A stretch of DNA of 64,000 nucleotides from Parasutterella secunda (lineage in GTDB: Bacteria > Pseudomonadota > Gammaproteobacteria > Burkholderiales > Burkholderiaceae_F), in NCBI RefSeq assembly GCF_016901835.1, contig NZ_JACJKX010000014.1, forward strand, positions 1 through 64,000, written 5' to 3'. Below are positions 63,907-64,000 of the stretch, one piece after another. The notes beneath the pieces were generated by a model, which saw only the letters and a program-made list of their open reading frames with translations, made no database searches and was not told the origin of the DNA. Position 1 is the stretch's first letter; each line of letters begins with the position of its first letter. The translations under genes and the position numbers were made by a program.

Positions 63907-63944
63907 AAAAAAGCCTCGAGATCAGAAGATTCGAGGCTTTTTTT
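63907..63944 (-). terminator. rRNA operon terminator
   Basis: AAAAAAGCCTCGA / TCGAGGCTTTTTT, 13-bp perfect stem with 11-nt loop, just past the 5S 3' end on the minus strand. Confidence 0.93.
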
Positions 63945-63952
63945 GAATGGGG

Positions 63953-64000
63953 AGCCGGGCAATGTCCTACTTTCACTGGAAATACAACCAACTATCATCG
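63953..64000 (-). rRNA. rrf: 5S ribosomal RNA, 3' end (cut by window edge)
   Basis: On the minus strand the sequence CGATGATAGT, then GTGAAAGTAGG, then CATTGCCCGGCT corresponds to the 3' third of 5S rRNA. E. coli has GATGGTAGT, GCGAGAGTAGG, ACTGCCAGGC at the same places. The rest of the gene and the rRNA operon are beyond the right edge. Confidence 0.88.

Overview
The window is a gene-dense bacterial chromosome segment of moderate G+C content. It looks like a betaproteobacterium of the Burkholderiales, most likely the gut family Sutterellaceae (Parasutterella or Sutterella relatives). This rests on the order dtd / tyrS / M23 peptidase / anmK / erpA / rpsI / rplM, on the nrdR-ribD-ribE-ribH-nusB-thiL-pgpA cluster, on lptF-lptG, and on the style of transporters and periplasmic enzymes. 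The genus is an inference; no 16S rRNA is present. There is no prophage, CRISPR array, IS element or tRNA gene that I can support.

Layout. 1-106: 5' end of a group IIC intron sitting directly behind an intrinsic terminator. 143-4754: membrane phosphoesterase, an AraC regulator divergent from a carboxymuconolactone decarboxylase-like protein, then a guanidine-II riboswitch with a guanidinium exporter and a flavin-binding protein. 4813-7732: amino-acid ABC transporter with two binding proteins. 8370-15565: pyridoxal/pyridoxamine kinase, DD-carboxypeptidase, heat-shock controlled groESL, YigZ, DctA and a periplasmic rhodanese. 15708-18044: subtilase with autotransporter-type leader and passenger but no beta-barrel. 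18152-19632: solitary trpB behind a complete trp attenuator. 19652-23829: aldo/keto reductase, cystine-like ABC transporter and pyrF. 23935-27501: GntR regulator divergent from an M20 peptidase and a DcuC transporter. 27759-31792: cupin, PRiA4_ORF3-type protein, CorC/HlyC protein, PncC and PgpA. 31779-37141: nrdR-ribD-ribE-OYE-ribH-nusB-thiL block. 37466-44832: PEBP, dtd, tyrS, M23 peptidase, anmK, erpA, a DMT transporter, rpsI-rplM. 45320-51519: patatin, M61 peptidase, an Arg/Asp-rich protein, hpf, an amidohydrolase and carbamate kinase. 51784-57333: giant tandem UvrA. 57570-61415: Fbp-type ABC transporter. 61560-63806: lptG and lptF. 63907-64000: terminator and 3' end of a 5S rRNA gene.

How it fits together. 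The picture is of an anaerobe or microaerobe living on amino acids, peptides and dicarboxylates: three binding-protein ABC systems, DctA, DcuC, two M20 hydrolases, an M61 aminopeptidase and carbamate kinase. RNA-level control is unusually easy to read here: a riboswitch, a leader-peptide attenuator, an intercistronic hairpin, many strong intrinsic terminators, and a retroelement that uses one of those terminators as its target. The items most worth following are the trpL-trpB attenuator, the barrel-less subtilase, the tandem UvrA, the riboswitch-controlled gdx operon, the intron at the left edge, and a possible short terminated transcript before the patatin gene.
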